From assembly GCF_022682495.2 (NCBI RefSeq), contig NC_071390.1, forward strand, positions 150,326,583-150,390,582: a stretch of DNA of 64,000 nucleotides, given 5' to 3'. The stretch comes from Desmodus rotundus (Eukaryota > Chordata > Mammalia > Chiroptera > Phyllostomidae). Positions 11,061 through 21,277 of the stretch are shown here, in pieces. Position 1 is the first letter of the stretch, and the number at the start of each line of letters is the position of its first letter. A program made the position numbers and the translations under genes. Under the pieces are notes generated by a model, which was given only the letters and a program-made list of their open reading frames with translations, had not been told where the DNA came from and ran no database searches.

Positions 11061-12505
11061 GGAGCCATGGGTGCTGTGAGCGGGACAGAGATGCAGTCAG
11101 TCATTAATTAATTAGAGCCGCCTGGGAGATTTCTCCATTTCCCTCTGCCATTCTGAGCACAGAGGTTGCGGCCACTGTTCTTCAGCCTGCCTGGGTAGTG
11201 TTACTGCAGTGTGAGAAACTCATAAAAAATGCAGCAGCACATGGGTGGGTGAGAGTCCCACTGTGGCACCTTCTCATACTACCTGAAGGGCACCCTTTAT
11301 CTGGGTAAGTCCTCTTGGGTCCAGAAGAGATTAGATCAGAATACACTGGATATATTTGCAAGGCTTAAAATCCCTCCTTCTTAGAGAGTAAAGGGTGCCT
11401 CCTCCCCAGAAAGGAGAGAGTAGCCGAGCCGCTTGGATCCCTTCCAGCACATTCGGGCCAGTAAACTGTGCAGCGTCCCAGTGTTCATTGAGGAAATCAA
11501 ATGCACACACACAGCACCAGAGTCCAGCCGCCTCGGAGGCTGGGGGCTGCAGGTGCAAGCTCCAATTAGAGCAGCCGGCCTTCCAATACCTTTTCATCCT
11601 GAACAAGGCCCAGGCCTCAGCCCCCGCCAGGGATTGAGGAAGGCCCCGGAAGGACTGCCGACCAGACGGAGGGAAACAAAGAGCGTCCAGAGAAAGGCAG
11701 CTCCTGTGAGTCGAACCTGAAACCCTAGCTTCATTTTCCAACCCTCCTGTGAGAATTCGCCAGTGCACAATTTGGTGGAAAATCAGTCCCTGGTCACAAG
11801 GAAACAAATCGCCTCCCAAGGCCCTCCACGTCCTCCATAAATTATCGTGGGGAGTTCTCTTTTGCAAACCAGCGAGGCACAGTATTTCCATAGTGACATG
11901 GTCGTGGTGGTTGTCTCTACCATTGACAGCAGTTCCCATACACGGATGTATTTTTCAGGGTTACAGAGCCAGGGTGGTCCCTCTGTAACCGGTGGTTCTT
12001 TATCATTAATATCACATCAAGGCTGAACACAAAAGCACTTGTGACTTTATTTTTAGCAAAGAGGCATGTGTTCGATGTTCTTGCCAAGGCCCTATTCTCA
12101 GCAGAAAAACACTAAGACCACAGACGCATTCTCTCCACCCTTCTTACTACAGTCTCCCTCCTCATGTTCCTTTTACTGACTTATGTTTTTAAAGAGAGGG
12201 CTAGGAAGGTTGGGAAGCGTGTCCCGTGGCCAAAGAAGCACTCCCGAGCAGAAAGGACCCCTTTGCACATCTGTCGCCTCCTGGTGGGCTCTCCGGGCTG
12301 CTTTGCCACCACCAACCCCTCTCTCAGGGGCTGCTTCCTGGACTTCCTGACAATCTTTCTAGTTTTTAATAACAAATGCTCTAAAGAAGTGCCAACAATT
12401 AGAAATGTTAACAAAAGAATATTAAAAACATATATATCCCCATCACTCTTGCCCTACTGTTTTCTGTTCTAACTAGATCTTGTCATCAGGCATACTATTT
12501 GTTTA
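11061..12505. other. Single-copy stretch; possible conserved non-coding DNA
   Basis: No repeat or coding exon was recognised. A homeodomain-type ATTAATTAATTAG lies at 11103-11115. The minus-strand frame of 202 codons at 11331-11939 is the longest in the window. It has no recognisable domain and, as read from the sequence, no convincing splice or promoter signals. Confidence 0.4.
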
Positions 12506-12513
12506 CTCTCTCT

Positions 12514-12552
<39 letters not shown>
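12506..12552. repeat. (CT)n(TG)n microsatellite
   Basis: A short CT run is followed by about eighteen TG units. Confidence 0.95.
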
Positions 12553-12553
<1 letters not shown>

Positions 12554-12984
12554 TGTATCTCCTGATTACTTTTCTGACTTTACTTCTCCACTGGGTTTTC
12601 AGTCATGACATATAAATGGCTGGAAAGTTAGTAACGGAAGAAAGAGTCTTTTTGACACGTGAACATCCAGAAACAGGCGGCTCTCGGTAGTGAATACTTA
12701 CTGCTCCTGGGGAGGCGCAGAGAGGGGTTCCTGTGAGCCTCTGGTCACAACAGACTCATCAGTCGATCCGTTCATAATCTGGTTTCGTGTGCGTTTCTGT
12801 TTACAGACACTCTATTTAAAAGATATTATTGATTCATCAATATTGATCTCCCAGACAACCATACTGTTGATCGTGCCTGAATAAAGCCAATCAAACCCCT
12901 CTACTTTCTCTGTGAGGCGCATCCCAGCCTGGTGTGCTTAGAAATGCCAGACAGCACTTCAGAGCTACATTGGGGTGGGGGGGC

Positions 12985-13190
12985 ATTAGTTTTTAAATTG
13001 ACATATAACATTATATTAGTCTCAGCTATATCACATAATGATTCAACATTTGTATGTACCGCAAACTGATCACCACAGTAAGTCTAGTAAGCATTCGTCA
13101 CTGGGATAGTTACAGATTTTTTTCTTAGCGACTTTCAAGAATGCAGCACGGTGTTATTAACTGCAGTCACCCTGCTGTCCTGGGGGCGAT
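12985..13190 (-). mobile_element. L1MA-like 3' end fragment
   Basis: 'AAATTGACATATAACATTATATTAG', 'CATAATGATTCAACATTTGTATG' and 'ATCACCACAGTAAGTCTAGTAAGC' are the reverse complement of an L1MA 3' region. A Tigger fragment follows. Confidence 0.65.
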
Positions 13191-13520
13191 TTTAAACAGT
13201 GAACATCTGAATTGTCAAATTTCAAGCAACAAAAAGCACGAAAATGCAACAAACGAGATAGTCAGCAGACCAGGCAAAGAACACTTGTTAACGGTATGAG
13301 CTGAAACAGGAAGGCAGCGCACCATCCTGCTTGACCTCAGCCGGGAACTTGCAAGTCAGGTGACTTCGATTTTTCGGGGCTCTGCACATGGCCACGTGCA
13401 ACTATGCAAGTGCATGAGTATTGATTTGGGGGTTACCAATAAATTTTTGTGAGTAGGCAAATTTTCAAATATGGAACCCATGAATCGTGAGGACTGACTG
13501 TGCCTGTATTGTATCAGTGC
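13191..13520 (-). mobile_element. Tigger (TcMar/pogo) DNA transposon fragment
   Basis: Shares blocks with the element at 20552-21277: 'AAAAAGCACGAAAATGCAACAA', 'GAGCTGAAACAGGAAGGCAG', 'TTGGGGGTTACC' and a terminal 'GGAACCCATGAATCGTGAGGACTGACTGT'. Only one end is present. Confidence 0.5.
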
Positions 13521-14169
13521 AGTATGTTGTGAAGGCAAGAGGGGGGTAGCCATTCACATTTCCCTTTGAAAGCAGTTTGTTGTTTCTTGATAAAAATGCT
13601 GCCGTGGTGGCTGCTGCCTATTAATGTAAATCATTTCCTTCAAAAGTGGTCAGGAATACCTGGTGGGAGCCTTCTATCTTGCTTCCAAGGTCATCTCCAT
13701 AATTGCTAGGTCTGGTGGAGTGGTGCTTCTGGCTTCAGTCTCTATCAACAGCCGGACCGTGAGCAAGGCAGGCATTTTTTCACCTATAAAAGGGAAAGTC
13801 CAGAGTTCCTCAATTCTGAGATACTAGTTCTTTCACAGTTTAACATATCTGAAATCACGTGGCCTGTGTGTTATGTGTTGTTTTCCAGCTGATGACGTGT
13901 CGGGGTCTTATTGTCAGCGCTGTTTTCCGTCTGGGTAGCACATAAAACAAAGGTGCACATGCCACCCTTTGGCGTCTCAGAAGTGATGAAATGCAGCCAT
14001 AGGGGTCCCCACACTGCGGTGGCGTGAGGATTGGGCAATGCCACCACGTCACAGGGTTGTTGTGGAAACGAAAGTAACGTGGGAAAGGATGTGTCCAGTG
14101 CAAAGCACTAGCAAATGAAGGAATTACCATGGCTGGGAGTATTCTTGCTCCTGGAATAGATTAATCTTT
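13521..14169. other. Unassigned; possible MIR 3' piece at about 14045-14130
   Basis: 'CACAGGGTTGTTGTGGAAACG' and 'CCAGTGCAAAGCACTAGCAAATG' resemble a MIR 3' half. Nothing else was identified. Confidence 0.35.
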
Positions 14170-14345
14170 TACTTTTGAAGTTCTCAACAAATTTCATAAA
14201 AGTTGCTCCATGACCCGTGACCACTTTGATCAGATTTTTCATGCAGTGCTTGGTGCGAACAGATTAATTTAGTGGGTCACAAACTGTTTTTTTTGTCATT
14301 GGAAATAGATTCCAAAAAGAGTTTGAGAACCACTGCTTTGAGGAA
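14170..14345. mobile_element. Possible hAT-type MER element
   Basis: 'AATTTAGTGGGTCACAAAC' and the terminal 'GAGTTTGAGAACCACTG' match the general form of hAT-Charlie elements. The family is not determined. Confidence 0.35.
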
Positions 14346-15044
14346 AGCAAACATAAGTTTCTTGGGGGCCAGAGTGGTCCTTTGTTCATGCCTATGATGT
14401 TGCAACAGTGAGGTTGCATGTGATCCGATTATTGGGGTTCGCTAATGAGCATTAGAAGATTCGTGGCCAGTGCAAATTGAATTTCCTCTCATAAAGCTGT
14501 TTTTGTTTATGTTTTGTCCTCTCAGTAGCAAAGGGAAAATGAAGCAACTGAGGCAATAATTCAGTCCTAAATTATTAATATAACCCAAGATTCTTCTATG
14601 TCATCCATATCACTACCTCAATTGCTCTTTTTGGGGGGGAGGGAGGTCACTTAGATTCTGTGTACAAGAGAAAGTTTGTAACACCTTCACTCCAAATTGG
14701 TGCTTTAAACTACAGCCCATCGACTGTGTGTCCTTGTACAAGTTTTCTTCTTGATGGAAAGGGGCACAATAAATGCAAGAAATTTCTCTGGAGTCTGCCT
14801 GTGGGCATGTGACAGGGTCAGCTAATTGGGTGTGTAGGGCTGAGTGCCTGCTGAGGGTTTGCTCCCTGACAGCAAAGTATGGAGGCCGCTTTACCTGCTG
14901 TCCTATTGCCAAATACTATCAAAGTACATGAGTAAGTGGAAGGTGGTAGAAAACCAGGATTCACCAGGCTGCTTCAATGGGCCATTTTGTCAGGTGTTTG
15001 TGTATAAGGGTTTCAACACACCTAAATATGGGCCTTATCATTTC
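14346..15044. other. Single-copy sequence, nothing recognised
   Basis: No repeat or gene found. The frames are shorter than 100 codons and lack motifs. Confidence 0.4.
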
Positions 15045-15160
15045 CACTTCACTGTTATCGAGCCCTGGCACTCGAAGGTGAAATGACTTGTTTAAGGTCA
15101 CAGGAGTAAGAAACAGCACCACCCAACACCCAAGTCCTGTCTCAGAGCCCCATTCTTTCC
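15045..15160 (-). mobile_element. Possible MIR fragment
   Basis: 'GAAATGACTTGTTTAAGGTCACAGGAGTAAGAAACAG' resembles the reverse complement of the MIR core. Confidence 0.4.
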
Positions 15161-15514
15161 ATTCTAAGGGGGTACAAGGTCAACCTCGCGTCCCAGAGGT
15201 GCTGCCACAAAGCGTCTGCCATCCACCTTCCTTCTCCGCAGGCATTCCAAACCTGGCTACTCTATCCACATTATTGCCTTCCAACCACGGAGACATGCAG
15301 AAGCAGGTGCTTGCTGATTCTTCTGAGACAACTAAGTTTTGTCTTTCCTCAAGCTAGGCAATGGTACTCCTTCTCCCTTAAATTAAAAAAGAAACATAAT
15401 AGATTTGTGGTCTCAATGAGATTCCTCTTTGATTTCTGTTCTGAATACCAGGTATTGTCCTCAGGAGTTGTTACTTTTGGAGTGCTCTCCAGTAAAGATT
15501 AGTATCTCCTTTTT

Positions 15515-15625
15515 TTTTAGTGTAGCACTGAAACACAGAGAGTTTAATTGACCTGTCCGAGGTCACACAGGAATTAGCAATGGAGCCAGCAGGGGGGCCC
15601 AGGGCTCCCAGCCCCTCATTGGCCA
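15515..15625 (-). mobile_element. MIR fragment
   Basis: 'GAAACACAGAGAGTTTAATTGACCTGTCCGAGGTCACACAGG' is the MIR core in reverse. Confidence 0.55.
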
Positions 15626-16179
15626 CATCAGCCCACACCGACATTTTCTGCACATGCAGTAAATATTTACAGCTTGAAATATCTCCCCAGCTGCAGTTAG
15701 GACAAGAAGTACTTTCACATATATGTATACACACGTAAAACAGATGCGAGAAATATAAACTTGAAGTAAATGGACACAAAACCCAATCATAAAAGTCCTA
15801 GATGAAAACCAAGATTTCGTCCTACTTGCCCTTTGCAGCCCTTGGCTAAAAGATTTATAACTGTGGCCACTGAGAAGCTCTCTGAGGGTGAGGAAAATGT
15901 TCCCTGTGTAGCAACTGTTCCAAGCTCCATGCTTTAAAACATCCTATTTTGGAAAAAGTAGTGAACGATAGATGGCTTATTTCTAATGCATTGGATAGAA
16001 TATTGATCGAATCATGCCCCTCCTACCCAATAGACATGTTTACTATTAAATCATATATCACTTATACCACAATATTAGTCTTATTTCTCTTTATAATAAT
16101 ATTTAAATAATTGTAATATATTACACTAAATGGACTCATTTTATTCTAATCATGCATATTCTTTTGTGTGTGTTTTTGC
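15626..16179. other. AT-rich unassigned sequence
   Basis: No gene or repeat was recognised with confidence. 16060-16130 is strongly AT-rich and leads into the L1 3' end. Confidence 0.4.
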
Positions 16180-16722
16180 TTTTTTATTATTTTTTAATTT
16201 TTTTATTGTTCAATTACAGTTATCCCCATTTTTCCCCCTTACTCTCCCCCACCCCACCCACCCCCACCTCCCACATTTAATCCCCCTCCATGTCTTTGTC
16301 CATGTGTCCTTTATACATGTTCCTTGGCTTGAGCCTTCCCCTTCTTTCTCCCATGATACCCTCCCCTCTGGTCATTGTCAGTTTGTTCTTAATTTCAATG
16401 TCTCTGCTTATATTTGACTTGCTTGTTTGTTTTGTTGATTGGGTTCCACTTAAAGGTGAGATCATACAGTATTTGTCTTTTACCACCAGGCTTATTTCAC
16501 TTAGCATAATGCTCCCCAGTTCCATCCATGCTGTCACAAAGGGTAGGAGCTCCTTCTTTCTCTCTGCTGCATAGTATTCCATGGTGTAAATGTACCAGTT
16601 TTTTGATCCACTCATCTACTGATGGGCAATTAAGCTGTTTCCAGCACTTAGCTATTGTAAATAATGCTGTTATGAACATTGGGGTGCATAGGTTCTTTTG
16701 AACTGGTATTTTAGGATTAATC
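16180..16722 (-). mobile_element. 5'-truncated bat-type L1: ORF2 C-terminus and 3' UTR
   Basis: On the minus strand the sequence from about 16722 reads the ORF2 tail. It contains the motifs KCWKQ and PSVDEWIKKL, then in another frame WYIYTMEYYAAERKKE and MISPLSGT, so one frameshift lies in or near the T-run at about 16599-16604. A C/A-rich 3' UTR and an A-rich tail (T-rich on the plus strand at 16180-16210) follow. Low decay compared with other L1 pieces here suggests a lineage-specific copy. It is dead: only about 0.5 kb of the element is present. Confidence 0.88.
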
Positions 16723-17145
16723 ACACCTATTTTTAAATATAATATATTTGAGGAAGAAGGACATCTATCTAAATGGAAAGATGGGTGGTGGGCCTCATTC
16801 TAAGTGCTTGTTTTCAAAAAGGTAGAGGGTGCTACCCTTCTCCCTCTTGTTCCAAATTGCTGGGGGAGGATTCTGTGGATATAATGAATCCACCACCCCT
16901 TGGACCAATCCCTGTGACCAGAGAGAAATGGACCAAAGTTAGCCAAGGCTGGATCCTGTGCCCGCCCTTCCTGCAGAGTGTAAGGCAGAGTGACTAGGCA
17001 CTGACAGCGCATGATGGCAGCCCCACCAGGACCAGGGAGTAGAAAAGGAGGCCCCAGAATAGAGTAGCAATGCCAGAACAGGAAAGAAAAACGAGCTGGA
17101 CAGACAACAAAGTGTTAATTACTTTTAGAGTGCCATCCAATAAAG
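16723..17145. other. Single-copy sequence, nothing recognised
   Basis: No repeat or exon is seen. The short open frames on both strands show no motif. Confidence 0.4.
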
Positions 17146-17192
17146 ATTATTATCATAAGCCCAGCCTGTTCCCCTAGACTTATGATAATAAT
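17146..17192. repeat. Perfect 14-bp inverted repeat with 19-base loop
   Basis: ATTATTATCATAAG at 17146-17159 is exactly the reverse complement of 17179-17192. The loop (17160-17178) is C/T-rich. It could form a hairpin in single-stranded DNA or RNA. It is not the end of any element I recognise. Confidence 0.9.
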
Positions 17193-17359
17193 TATTATTA
17201 TATTAAAATCCAGTTGAGCAGCAGGTGTTGGGTGCTCAAGGCTGATGTGTGACTCTCAGATTTCCCCCACCTTCAATGTAGAATGTACCAGGACCCACGT
17301 GATTAACAGTGGACTCCATGACCCAGCAAGTTGATTTGCAATGGTCTCATAGTGTTATG

Positions 17360-17623
17360 AACAAGAATATTAATACCCTGACTGTGGGCGCTGTGGACTG
17401 TGCCCACTGTGTCTCAGTAGGATGGGTGTTGTCCTGCAAATCAAAAGGTTGCCAGTTTGAGTCCTGGTCAGGGCACATGCCTGGGTTGTGGGCCAGGTCC
17501 TCAGTTGGGGGGTTGTGAGAGGCAGCCGATCAATCTACCTCTTTCTCCTTCCATTCCCTCTCTCTAAACATAAATAAAACTGAAAAACAAAGTCTTTTTT
17601 TTAAAAAAAAAACAAGAATATTA
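17360..17623 (+). mobile_element. VES bat SINE with perfect 13-bp target-site duplication
   Basis: AACAAGAATATTA occurs at 17360-17372 and again at 17611-17623, bracketing a VES copy. The body has 'GTCTCAGTAGGATGG', 'TTGAGTCCTGGTCAGGGCACATGCC' and 'GGGTTGTGGGCCAGGTCC'. A short extra segment near the A box ('GGCGCTGTGGACTGTGCCC') is unlike other copies here. The tail is T- then A-rich. Confidence 0.92.
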
Positions 17624-17734
17624 GTAACAAAATACACTGTACACAATCAGTTTCTGCAGAGAGTTCCAGAGCTTCCCAAGTAATATTTTACGAACTGTAG
17701 AAGGTCCCTTGTGAAGTAGCTGGCACATATTTTG

Positions 17735-17865
17735 CTATAGAGCCTTTCTGGTGACAGAGAAACTGGGCTCTGAGGAGGTTACACAACCTCCCCAAAGCCC
17801 CACAGCCAGCCCGTGGCCTAGCCAGTAAACTCTTGTCTTACATCCTGGCGGTGGGGATCGGCTCC
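17735..17865 (-). mobile_element. MIR fragment
   Basis: 'GAGAAACTGGGCTCTGAGGAGGTTACACAACCTCCCCAAAGCCCCACAGCC' (shown by its key words) follows the reverse MIR core. Confidence 0.6.
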
Positions 17866-18384
17866 CTTCTGTCCCCAGTTTGTCCCATATGAGCAAGATG
17901 ATGTTAATGAGGACTCTTATGTCAAGCACTAGCGTGATTGGTTTTTAATGGCCTTTATTTTCATCTTACAAGGAAAATAGTATATCCTTCCCTGGCTGAA
18001 CACTATTTCAGGAAAAGCCACAAACTAGACCCCTGGGTTCTATTACAAAACTAACCCCAATATAACTCTGCTGAGCTGGCAAAAACTGATAACCTGACTC
18101 CAGCTTCCCCGGCCATGGCCCCTGAATGAGGGTCTGTATTTCTGGGTATTACCGTGCATTTTTCTGAGTTTATCATGGATGGGGGAAGTGAAAGGCATTA
18201 CAATAAATGAGGTGCAGGACCCCTGGGAAAAAGGAGATAGTAAAAGGAAGCTATAAAAGGGAAGAGGGAGTAAGAGAATGGAGAGAGAGTAAGAAAACCA
18301 CAGTGCATGGGGTACCAAAGAGAACAGCGGAGGGCCAAGTTTAGAGGAGGTGGTATGAAAGTTTCAGGCGGTGAGGGGAGTGGA
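17866..18384. other. Single-copy sequence with a purine-rich tract
   Basis: 18225-18305 is purine-rich on the plus strand and contains a TATAAAAGGG word near 18252. No gene was recognised. Confidence 0.4.
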
Positions 18385-18595
18385 TTCCTGAATGACTGCT
18401 ATGTGCCATGGACTCACATGTCCATTCTCTTGTTGCATTTAATGGCATCATCATGACGTCTTTGCAAGGGATGTGTGGCCATCCTACACTAGATAGAGAA
18501 GGAAATGGGTTAATTGTGTCCAATTAACTTGATGGATTCATGCAGCTAAGAAATGATGAAGTTAGGGCTGAAGCCACACGAACCTGACTCCCAAG
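18385..18595 (-). mobile_element. MIR/MIRb-like fragment
   Basis: 'GACTGCTATGTGCCATGGAC', 'TTGCATTTAATGGCATCATCATGACG' and 'TGCAGCTAAGAAATGATGAAG' match a diverged MIR in reverse. Confidence 0.5.
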
Positions 18596-19699
18596 TTCAT
18601 GTTCTTCCTGCCCCACCCTCCCCATCACTCACATACTGTCTAATCACTACTTGTTTTGGGATGGGTTGTCTCAAAGCAGAGCCTCAGATGAGGATTTTGG
18701 TACCAAAGGATTTCTTGCAGAAGAGCTCTCAGGAGAAGGCAAATGAGGGAAGCAGGATATGGCAGGGGAGATTCTAAGCGAGGATATAGGCTCAGTTATT
18801 CTAGACATAGCCTGATCCAATGGGGAATGTGAATCACCCTTCAGAGTTCAGCCCGCCTTGAGGCAAGGGAGTCAGACTTGGGCACCCCTGCCAGTCAGTC
18901 TCTGTGGGCTGTCACTCTTGGCCAGGATGGAGAGGGATGTGGGTGATGTCACATCTCAGGGGAGCACCTGTTTAGCAGAAAGCAGGTCTCTGGAGAAAGG
19001 AAGCAGCTGTCGGCTGTTAGCAGCCATAGCAGCTGGGGGATGGGTGCAGCAGCCCAGGAAAGGTGATCTGTGCCAGGTGACAGCCCCTTCTCTGCAGTCT
19101 GCTACCCTCCCCTACTGTGCAAGGGAGGGGAGAAGGGGAAGCCAGGTGAAAAGGAACCGCTGCCCCAGTGGTCACCAAAGTCACTGAACAGCCCACTCTG
19201 ACTGCCAATGTCAGTTCCCAAAGCCTGGCCCCTGCAGCAGCCAATCCCACAGCCATTCAGCAGACCTCATACTGGGGCAGTTCCTGTAACCCTAGATCTG
19301 CCACCTAAACCACCCCGCTCCCCTCCCTGGCCTCCCTTCCAGGTCAAGATTCAATGGAGCAGGAGAATATGAGGACCTAGGCCCTTGGACCTCACTGTTA
19401 GCGCACTCATATATTTACCACCAAATCTTTCTCTAGTCTCTCTTCTTTGCTTCTCTCCAGCAAATTTTACTTTAAAATCTAAACACGTGATAACTTTGCA
19501 ATCTTATAAGCCAAGGATTCTCAAGGACTTAAAAAACATGTATCGATGCCTAGGCGCCCTCCACCTCCAGGGAGAGTCTGAGTGAATTGCCCTGGATTTT
19601 GTTTACATCCCAGGTGATGCTCAGGCAGCTGCGATTAAGAGTCACTGTGATTAAGCGTCACTGCGCCAGGCATTCCTCCTTCACTGTGGGCCATGTGTC
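18596..19699. other. Single-copy, GC-rich at 18840-19380
   Basis: No repeat or exon was identified. Open frames of about 110 codons at 18858-19187 reflect GC richness; I see no domain. Confidence 0.4.
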
Positions 19700-19842
19700 A
19701 GAATCGCCTAGGGCATTTCAAAATACCCACGCTCAGGCCCCAGGCGCCAGAAATTCTGATTGGATTGCTCTTACACTGTGGCTTTAAAGCTCGCTTTGTG
19801 CTTTTAATGTGCAGCCAAGGTGGAGAACCACTGGCTGGGGAC
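19700..19842. mobile_element. MER5-like hAT-Charlie element
   Basis: 'GTCAGAATCGCCTAGGGC', 'TCAGGCCCCAGGCGCCAGAAATTCTGATTGG' and the terminal 'AATGTGCAGCCAAGGTGGAGAACCACTG' are typical of the MER5 group. Confidence 0.62.
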
Positions 19843-19929
19843 TTGTAGAAGTGTGCCTCGGGAGAGAGCATCAGGATGCGGGGACTTGGGACTGTGGTGG
19901 AATCAGAGCCCTGGGCAGAGGAAAAGGGG

Positions 19930-19955
19930 CTTCCGCGGGCAGGGGGCAGTAGCAG
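19930..19955 (+). promoter_or_regulatory. Possible CTCF-binding motif
   Basis: CGGGCAGGGGGCAGTA at 19936-19951 agrees with the core CTCF consensus (AG, GGGGGC and flanking positions) at most places. A motif match only. Confidence 0.25.
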
Positions 19956-20324
19956 CACAGCTGAAAGAAGGCGCTCGCTATTAATCGGACAGTAGGCAGC
20001 CAGTTTGATCACCTTGCCTACCCAATGTAAGGCGGAACTAGAATTTCTTAGGAATCTTCTGTTTCTTCAAGTCTTCCATAGTAGCTTTCTGTTGGACGTC
20101 CACAGGGAGGCTCCTCTCAAATACAGTGGGTAGAAAAGGGTATTATTGTACCTGAGATTCATAAGTTACCCAGTCAAGACAGTTCAGGCATTATCCCACC
20201 CCACTCCAGACCCTTCACCCGACCAGGTCTGCAGGCCCCTCGAAGACCAGCCACTGAGTACCCAATACGTTTCCAAGTAGCTACATTCCTCTCACTCAGG
20301 CCCTCTGCTCTCCTCCCCCATCCA

Positions 20325-20349
20325 TCGCGCGCGCACGCACAAACACACA

Positions 20350-20380
<31 letters not shown>
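20325..20380. repeat. CG/CA-rich alternating tract followed by (ATC)10
   Basis: A CGCGCGCGCACGCAC-type alternating purine-pyrimidine run is followed by ten ATC units at 20351-20380. On the minus strand it produces a poly-Asp frame that is not a gene. Confidence 0.9.
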
Positions 20381-20382
<2 letters not shown>

Positions 20383-20551
20383 TAGGACTGCATTCGCCCA
20401 GCGGGCCTTACTGCAGAGTTCTCAGGCGTTCCCCTCATGACTCACCTGTACTGCCCAAAGTGGCCTCTGCAGCCAGGTAGGCCCTGACCACCCTAGTGGA
20501 TGGTTCTCATGCTCTATCCTGATTCGCCCTTCCCAATTCCAAAAGCTGATA
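20381..20551. other. Short unassigned spacer
   Basis: Between the ATC repeat and the Tigger end; nothing recognised. Confidence 0.35.
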
Positions 20552-21277
20552 TAGTCGATTCTCGGTATTCCTTGTAGTTGTGTTCTACAAAGTCACTGCA
20601 GACACTGAATTAGCAAATACTGAACCATTGCTCCTAGGAGAGATAGAGGGTTGGCTTCCAGTAAACTTCTGGACATATTTTCAGCCACCGATCAATGTAC
20701 AGTGGAACGTCGGCACTCGTCGTGATTTGTTCCAGAGCTTGTGAGGAATCCCACGAGTACCAGTCAGTGAAGCGCTTCCTCCTGCAGGCGGCAGCGTGAC
20801 TCATACAACTTCTAGCCAGTGTGACCAGTCCCAAGGAAGCTCTGAGTGCTGAAACATATTTTTCTCGTCAAAATGCAACGAGCACAGGGTTTGACAAGTT
20901 CTGACGTCATTGAATTTTTTTAAAAGACGCCTTATTTAGTATCATCGATTCATTCACATTGCACTCACTGACAGCAACACTATAACTTGTGCCTTATCGA
21001 ACACACCTATGTTCTCTGTACATTAAAAACACGTTCCCCACGATGCCTGGGGCTGTTCTAGTCAGTGAACTCACCGACAGAAAGCACGAATACGCAACAA
21101 CTGCGGCCCTAAACAGACCGTGGAAAGGCCTCTGAGAGCTGAAACAAGGGGCAGAGGCGTCTGAGCAGTCCGCGTATGGCTGCGCATATGCCAGGACTGT
21201 AGATTTCGGGGTTGCAAACATGTGAGCGAGTGCATGGACTCGCGCCTGTGGAACCCACAAATAATGAGGGTCAACTG
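20552..21277 (-). mobile_element. Tigger-type (TcMar/pogo) DNA transposon, internally deleted
   Basis: Both ends are present. The left end reads AGTCGATTCTCGG after a TA. The right end reads AATGAGGGTCAACTG. As I recall the family, these are the two termini of Tigger elements. Internal blocks ('GCTCCTAGGAG', 'GATCAATGTACAG', 'CATTCACATTGCACTCACTGACAGC') lie in the order of a Tigger read backwards, with much of the transposase missing. No usable frame remains. Confidence 0.65.

Noticed and set aside
13780..13795. Second TATAAAAGGG-like word
   Set aside because: Probably a decayed MIR 'TGTAAAATGGG' segment.
16277..16615. 112-codon minus-strand protein
   Set aside because: It is the C-terminal end of L1 ORF2 running into the 3' UTR, part of a truncated retrotransposon.
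18250..18262. TATAAAAGGG word
   Set aside because: Lies in a purine-rich tract with no start codon, exon or other promoter feature downstream.
20174..20383. Minus-strand frame beginning with a run of Asp
   Set aside because: It is the translation of the (ATC)n microsatellite, not a gene.
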